From: Alistipes sp.
Lineage (GTDB): Bacteria > Bacteroidota > Bacteroidia > Bacteroidales > Rikenellaceae
Assembly (NCBI GenBank): GCA_017624955.1
Contig: JAGAMA010000019.1
Coordinates: forward strand, 62,001 to 126,000
Reading direction: 5' to 3'
DNA: 64,000 nucleotides
Positions 59,922 to 64,000 of the stretch are shown here, one piece after another. Within the stretch, counting starts at the first letter, position 1, and each line of letters begins with the position of its first letter. A program made the translations under genes and the position numbers. The notes under the pieces are model-generated. The model had not been told where the DNA came from. It did no database searches and worked only from the letters and a program-made list of their open reading frames with translations.

Positions 59922-61229
59922 ATGCACCGCTATAAACTACTCATTGTCCTACTGATGCTGATCGCGGGCCTGACGCTCACGATCCGCTCCTGCCAACCCG
60001 CCGCAAACAGACACATCCTGGCCGAGGAGGAGGAGATTCGCTACCGCCTGAACGACTCGATTCGTAACGCCTTCTGCGACTTCAAAGAGACCGAGCGCAT
60101 GGAGCGCTACCTGAAGAATTGGATGGCCCGCTACAACATTCGCGGTGCCCAGTTGGCAATCATGGACAACGAGCGACTGATCTACGCCAAGGGGTTCGGC
60201 TGGGCCGATCAGCAGGATAGCATACTGCTCGAGGCGGGCGACATTCTGCGCATTGCTTCGGCCTCGAAGCTCATCACGGCCATCGGTGTCATGAAACTCT
60301 GCGAGGAGGGAAAACTCACGACCGAAAGCCCCGTATTCGGCCCGCAGGGCATCCTGAACGATTCGATCTTTCTCCAATACAAGGACAAGCGTGTCCCGAA
60401 GATCACGGTGCACCATCTTTTGAACCACACCTCGGGATTCAGCCGTCGCATGGGCGATCCGATGTTCCGCTCGGCCGATTTGATTCGTTGGACGGGCAGC
60501 AACCGCAAACTCACGGAAGATGAGGTGATTGCCTTTCAGTTAGGGTTGCGCCTGAGGGATAATCCGGGTGGCTCGGCCCAATACTCGAATGTGGGCTACC
60601 TGGTGCTTTCGCGCGTGATTGAAGAGGCCTCGGGGATGACCTACGAGGATTATATCCGCAAGCATGTATTGGAGCCTGCTGGGTGCTACGATATGCAGAT
60701 TGCCCGCAACTTCCACCACGAGAAGCATCGCCGCGAGACGACCTATTACGGCCATGCGCCCGAAGATTTGATCGAGTCGTATGACGGTTCGGGGTTGATG
60801 CGTCCGCGCGAGTATGGCGGTCACAACATCGAGGGGTTGCAGGGGGCAGGTGCCTGGGTCTGCTCGGCTGCCGAGCTGCTGCGCCTGGTGGCCTCGATTG
60901 ACGGCCTTCCGGGTGTACCCGATATTCTCTCGAAGGAGAGCATCCAAAAGATGACAACGCTGAACCGCAAAGGCGACTTTCCCTACGGCTGGGCACGCAT
61001 GCAGGCCAAGGGTGGGGTATTGACCCGCACGGGCACCATGTCGGGCACTTCGGCCTACATCAAAAGCCGTCCGGGAGGCGTTAGCTATGTGCTGATTACC
61101 AACACATCGAGCTACCGCGGAGCTTCGTTCACGAATCGCATCGGGCAGACGATCGACAACGCACTGACCCGCGTTAAGGAGTGGCCCGAGACGGTCGATT
61201 TGTTCAACGAAACACCGAAGAAAAGTTAA
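59922..61229 (+). CDS. Serine hydrolase of the class C beta-lactamase/esterase family
   Basis: 435 residues with an N-terminal membrane anchor or signal (LLIVLLMLIAGLTLTI). Catalytic S-x-x-K is Ser113-Ala-Ser-Lys116 in RIASASKLITA, the Y-x-N is in QYSNVGYLVL, and a HTSGF loop and RTGTMSGTSAY near the C-terminal KTG-like position follow. Such proteins are esterases, D-amino-acid peptidases or penicillin-binding-like; beta-lactamase activity is not implied. Monocistronic. Confidence 0.9.
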   Translation: MHRYKLLIVLLMLIAGLTLTIRSCQPAANRHILAEEEEIRYRLNDSIRNAFCDFKETERMERYLKNWMARYNIRGAQLAIMDNERLIYAKGFGWADQQDSILLEAGDILRIASASKLITAIGVMKLCEEGKLTTESPVFGPQGILNDSIFLQYKDKRVPKITVHHLLNHTSGFSRRMGDPMFRSADLIRWTGSNRKLTEDEVIAFQLGLRLRDNPGGSAQYSNVGYLVLSRVIEEASGMTYEDYIRKHVLEPAGCYDMQIARNFHHEKHRRETTYYGHAPEDLIESYDGSGLMRPREYGGHNIEGLQGAGAWVCSAAELLRLVASIDGLPGVPDILSKESIQKMTTLNRKGDFPYGWARMQAKGGVLTRTGTMSGTSAYIKSRPGGVSYVLITNTSSYRGASFTNRIGQTIDNALTRVKEWPETVDLFNETPKKS

Positions 61230-61242
61230 GAGTTAATAGTTA

Positions 61243-61301
61243 GCTCAACAAAAAGGGAGATAGCCAACGGTTTGACTATCTCCCATATTTTTTTTTGTTG
61301 A
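61243..61301. terminator. Long bidirectional hairpin after the serine hydrolase gene
   Basis: Core stem GGGAGATAG / CTATCTCCC (61255-61284) with a further outer pairing CTCAACAAAAA / TTTTTGTTGAG, and a run of T at 61287-61296. Flanked by heptad arrays AGTTAAG on one side and AACTTTC on the other. Confidence 0.82.
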
Positions 61302-61340
61302 GCGGCTGAAAGCACGACAAAATAACTTTCAACTCTCAAC

Positions 61341-62240
61341 TTATTTCGATCCTATCCACAAGAAGAGCATACCGACAAGGATCAGCGCCAAATCGATGGC
61401 TTTGGCCTTCAGGTTACGCTCGTGGAAGAGCATCGCGCCACAAAGGAACGAGACGATCACCGAGCCTCGGCGAATCATCGAGACGACCGAAATCATCGAA
61501 TCGGCCTCGCTCAGGGCGTAGAAATAGGCAAAGTCGGCTGCCGACAGAAAGATCGAGATCAGCGGAATGGCCCACGACCAATGGAATGGGGTAGTTGTCT
61601 TGCGCTTCGGCCACCACAGAAGGGCAACAATCACGGTCATAATCAGCAGTTGGTAGAGGTTGTACCAGCTCTGCACGAAGACCGGTTCCAGCCGCCCCAT
61701 GATAAACTTATCATAGAGGCCGCTCAGAGCGCCCGTCATGGCCGAGAGGGCGACAAAAAGAATCCAAATGTTGTGGGTAAAATTGACCCCTTCGCGCTTT
61801 GACGAGCGGCTCAAGAGGAACAACGAGAAGAGCGCCAACAGCACACCGATCCACTGATAGAGATTCAATCGTTCGCCAAAAAAGAGCAGTGCTCCCACCA
61901 AGACCATCACGGGGCGCGTAGCATTGATCGGCCCTACGATCGTAAGCGGCAAATGTTTAATTCCGAAGTATCCGAAAATCCACGAAGTGAGCACAATAAC
62001 CGCCTTCAACGCAACCAATCCGTGAGCCTCCATATCGCCCTTCGGTGCGTGCAAAATCGTTCCCTCGAACCATCCGGCATCCAGGGCCGAAGAGAGAATC
62101 ATCGGCACGAAAATCAGCGTCGAGAAGAGGGTATTCAAAAGCAACACCGGCAACACGGCGTTACCGGTGAGTGATTGCTTTTTGGCCGCATCATACAGAC
62201 CCAGCAGCGCGGCCGACAGAAAGGCTAAAGAGAGCCACAT
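61341..62240 (-). CDS. EamA/DMT-family transporter
   Basis: 299 residues with ten transmembrane helices in two EamA halves: first half VTGNAVLPVLLLN, VGPINATRPVMVLVGALLFFGERLNLYQWIGV; second half MTGALSGLYDKF, YALSEADSMISVVSMIRRGSVIVSFLCGAMLFHERNLKAKAIDL. Drug/metabolite exporter group, often amino-acid exporters. Placed six bases after lysA, so possibly a lysine or diaminopimelate exporter; this is context only. Confidence 0.88.
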   Translation of the reverse strand: MWLSLAFLSAALLGLYDAAKKQSLTGNAVLPVLLLNTLFSTLIFVPMILSSALDAGWFEGTILHAPKGDMEAHGLVALKAVIVLTSWIFGYFGIKHLPLTIVGPINATRPVMVLVGALLFFGERLNLYQWIGVLLALFSLFLLSRSSKREGVNFTHNIWILFVALSAMTGALSGLYDKFIMGRLEPVFVQSWYNLYQLLIMTVIVALLWWPKRKTTTPFHWSWAIPLISIFLSAADFAYFYALSEADSMISVVSMIRRGSVIVSFLCGAMLFHERNLKAKAIDLALILVGMLFLWIGSK

Positions 62241-62246
62241 AACGGA

Positions 62247-63404
62247 TTAAAGTTCGTCGCTATATACGGCACCCGGCAGGTCGTGCAGGTTGTAGCGCGA
62301 GGCCATCGACATACCGTAAGCACCGGCCGACTTCAACGCCAACAGATCGCCACGCTTCGTGCGCTTCAGACTCACATTCTCCTGGAATACATCGGTCGAT
62401 TCGCAAGCCGTACCCACGACCGTATATTTGGTCATGATCTCCGACTCGGAGGTGATGTTCTCGATGTTGTGATACGACCCATAGAGGGCGGGGCGAATCA
62501 GCTCGGTCATCGAGGCATCGACAATCACCAGGCGGCGACCCGTAGCGGTCGTTTTGTTGAACAGAACCGAGGTAATCAACTCGCCGCACTCGGCCACAAT
62601 GGCGCGACCAAACTCGAAGTGCACCTCACGATCGCCCACCGAGAGGTGGTTGTGGATAATGGCAAAGAGCGAAGCAAAATTCGGAATCGGCTCATTCTCA
62701 GGAACATCGTAATTCACACCCAGACCACCGCCGACATCCACGAAGCGGAAGTTGAAGCCCAGGCGCTCCATGTTCTCGACAATAACATTGACCTTGTTGC
62801 ACATATTCTCGAAGACATGCAGCTCACGAATCTGCGAACCGATGTGGAGGTGGATACCGATCAGTTTGAGGTTCTGCAACGCCTTGAGCTCCTCGGCATG
62901 CTCCAGAATCTCCTCATACGAGATGCCGAACTTACTGTCGGCCTGACCCGTATCGATGCAGTGATTCGTCTTGGGGTCGATATCGGGGTTCACGCGCAGC
63001 GCCACCTCCGTTATCTTGCCCATTTCGCCCGAAAGGCGATCCAAGAGGAACAACTCCTCGAGCGACTCGACATTGATGGCCAGAATCTCCTGCTCGATGG
63101 CATACTTCAGCTCCTTATCCTTTTTGCCAACACCGGCATAGACAATCTTCTTGGGATCGAAACCCGACTCGACAGCCTTCTTTAGCTCGTTACCGCTGGC
63201 GCAGTCGATACCGAGACCAAACTCGCGGATCGTCTGCAGAATGCGGTCATCGTAGTTGGCCTTGATGGCGTAGTGCAGGTGGTAGCCGTAGCGTTTCGAT
63301 TCGTAAACAACACTTTCGAGGGTTTGGCGCAAGAGGGCCATGTCGTAGAGGTAGAACGGGGTTTCGTAAGCGCGTAGCTTCGCTGCAACCTGTCTTGAAA
63401 GCAT
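62247..63404 (-). CDS. lysA: Diaminopimelate decarboxylase
   Basis: 385 residues. Makes lysine from meso-diaminopimelate. PLP lysine is Lys48 in YHLHYAIKANY; HIGSQI, GGGLGVNYD, EFGRAIVAECGELIT, TACESTDVF (substrate Cys, Ser) and the closing GAYGMSMASRYN are as in the family. Start MLSRQVAAKL chosen; an upstream ATG 20 codons earlier precedes the likely transcription start. Good promoter upstream; operon with the transporter. Confidence 0.95.
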   Translation of the reverse strand: MLSRQVAAKLRAYETPFYLYDMALLRQTLESVVYESKRYGYHLHYAIKANYDDRILQTIREFGLGIDCASGNELKKAVESGFDPKKIVYAGVGKKDKELKYAIEQEILAINVESLEELFLLDRLSGEMGKITEVALRVNPDIDPKTNHCIDTGQADSKFGISYEEILEHAEELKALQNLKLIGIHLHIGSQIRELHVFENMCNKVNVIVENMERLGFNFRFVDVGGGLGVNYDVPENEPIPNFASLFAIIHNHLSVGDREVHFEFGRAIVAECGELITSVLFNKTTATGRRLVIVDASMTELIRPALYGSYHNIENITSESEIMTKYTVVGTACESTDVFQENVSLKRTKRGDLLALKSAGAYGMSMASRYNLHDLPGAVYSDEL

Positions 63405-63437
63405 ATCTAAAGTTGGTTTTAATTCGTAAGTTGGCGG

Positions 63438-63469
63438 CAAAGATATATCTTTTTGACCACACACGCAAA
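63438..63469 (-). promoter_or_regulatory. Promoter of lysA
   Basis: Minus: TTTG (plus CAAA 63466-63469), 20 bases, TATCTTTG (plus 63438-63445), with the start codon about 34 bases further. Confidence 0.68.
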
Positions 63470-63511
63470 CCGCAACACTTCGCTATTTCATTTTTTTGTC
63501 GTATATTTGCG

Positions 63512-63519
63512 CGGATATA
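63512..63519 (+). promoter_or_regulatory. -7 element of lepA
   Basis: TATATTTG 14 bases before the ATG at 63534. Confidence 0.55.
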
Positions 63520-63533
63520 CGAATAGGAAAGGA

Positions 63534-64000
63534 ATGAAAAACATTCGCAACTTTTGCATCATAGCCCACATCGACCACGGTAAGAGTACGTTGGCCGACC
63601 GTCTTTTGGAGTACACCAACACGCTTGGACAGCGCGAAATGCAGTCGCAGGTGTTGGATGATATGGAACTCGAGCGCGAGAAGGGCATCACGATTAAGAG
63701 TCACGCTATCCAGATGGAGTACAAGGCCAAGGATGGCGAAAGCTATACACTGAACCTGATCGACACCCCGGGACACGTCGACTTCTCGTATGAGGTATCG
63801 CGTGCCATCGCCTCGTGCGAGGGAGCGCTGCTGATTGTCGATGCCACGCAGGGCATTCAGGCGCAGACCATCTCGAACCTCTACCTCGCCGTAGGCAACG
63901 ACCTGGAGATTGTCCCCGTGCTGAACAAGATCGACATGGATTCGGCCATGATCGACGAGGTGAAAGACCAGGTGATCGACCTGATCGGTTGCAAGGAGGA
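63534..64000 (+). CDS. lepA: Elongation factor 4 (LepA), 3' end beyond the window
   Basis: First 155 residues of a translational GTPase. G1 AHIDHGKST (11-19), switch [13 protein letters not shown]3 DTPGHVDF and the start of G4 NKID, with KSHAI typical of LepA/EF4 rather than EF-Tu or EF-G. Back-translocates ribosomes under stress. The frame runs open to the right edge. Confidence 0.96.
   Translation, partial: MKNIRNFCIIAHIDHGKSTLADRLLEYTNTLGQREMQSQVLDDMELEREKGITIKSHAIQMEYKAKDGESYTLNLIDTPGHVDFSYEVSRAIASCEGALLIVDATQGIQAQTISNLYLAVGNDLEIVPVLNKIDMDSAMIDEVKDQVIDLIGCKE

Noticed and set aside
1-64000. tRNA, rRNA, insertion sequences, prophage or defence islands
   Set aside because: No cloverleaf, ribosomal sequence, transposase, integrase or terminal inverted repeats were recognised; absence was judged by eye only.

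Overview
The window looks like an ordinary chromosomal stretch from a member of the Bacteroidota, most likely order Bacteroidales and Alistipes-like (Rikenellaceae). The lineage is inferred, not proven. It rests on the moderately high GC with heavy TCG serine codon use, promoters of the Bacteroidota type (TTTG, about 19 bases, TAnnTTTG), and family content: a NigD-like lipoprotein, a histone H1-like mini-protein, DUF4491, a TonB-linked outer membrane receptor, a PorV/PorQ-type barrel and a DnaE replicase. About 55 protein genes fill the window. I saw no rRNA, tRNA, insertion sequence, prophage, CRISPR array or gene cassette.

Layout. 1-3079: an RND efflux pair (permease cut by the left edge, plus its lipoprotein adaptor). 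3248-3421: histone-like mini-protein. 3509-7764: a four-gene minus-strand envelope operon (thioredoxin-like protein, Omp85-type barrel, phosphoethanolamine transferase, alpha/beta hydrolase). 7948-9422: tyrosine phosphatase and PorV/PorQ-like barrel. 9570-10850: glyA. 10911-16133: GH3 glycosidase, M20 dipeptidase, glmM. 16246-22580: a plus-strand run with nucleoside phosphorylase, dnaN, a DnaQ-like exonuclease, a LysM/periplasmic-binding protein, rex, a FAD synthetase lacking its kinase half, and a thioesterase. 22745-31319: htpG, nitroreductase, YhhN membrane protein, and dnaE-trxA-aldose epimerase. 31451-40618: DUF2007, the hisS-S41 protease-YqaA-aroE operon, ettA, a TonB-C-like secreted protein behind a poly-G promoter, rubrerythrin, and DUF4491-CapA. 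40801-51979: DcaP-like porin, metallophosphoesterase plus a domain-swapped RibD, a 1001-residue TonB-type receptor, a Spy/CpxP-like protein, a LytS/LytTR two-component pair, gamma carbonic anhydrase, mazG. 52211-56403: pheT, then TrpB2 with its own attenuator. 56472-64000: an ECF sigma operon, a NigD-like lipoprotein, a class C beta-lactamase-type hydrolase, the lysA-EamA operon and the start of lepA.

The most interesting points are regulatory. TrpB2 is preceded by a 20-residue leader peptide with three consecutive Trp codons and an intrinsic terminator, which is classic trp attenuation acting on one gene. A run of nine G lies between the -33 and -7 elements of an otherwise excellent promoter at 37938-37967, so it could switch by slippage. 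An ECF sigma factor overlaps by four bases a gene for one polypeptide with an anti-sigma-like N-terminus, one inner-membrane helix and an outer-membrane-type barrel. The riboflavin reductase/deaminase has its two domains in reversed order. Many intergenic gaps carry short degenerate arrays with periods of 7, 9 or 10 bases, and one heptad array supplies the -33 element of a promoter.

Limits: all calls come from reading translations and motifs by eye. No homology search, structure prediction or RNA folding was run. Promoter and terminator calls are pattern matches.
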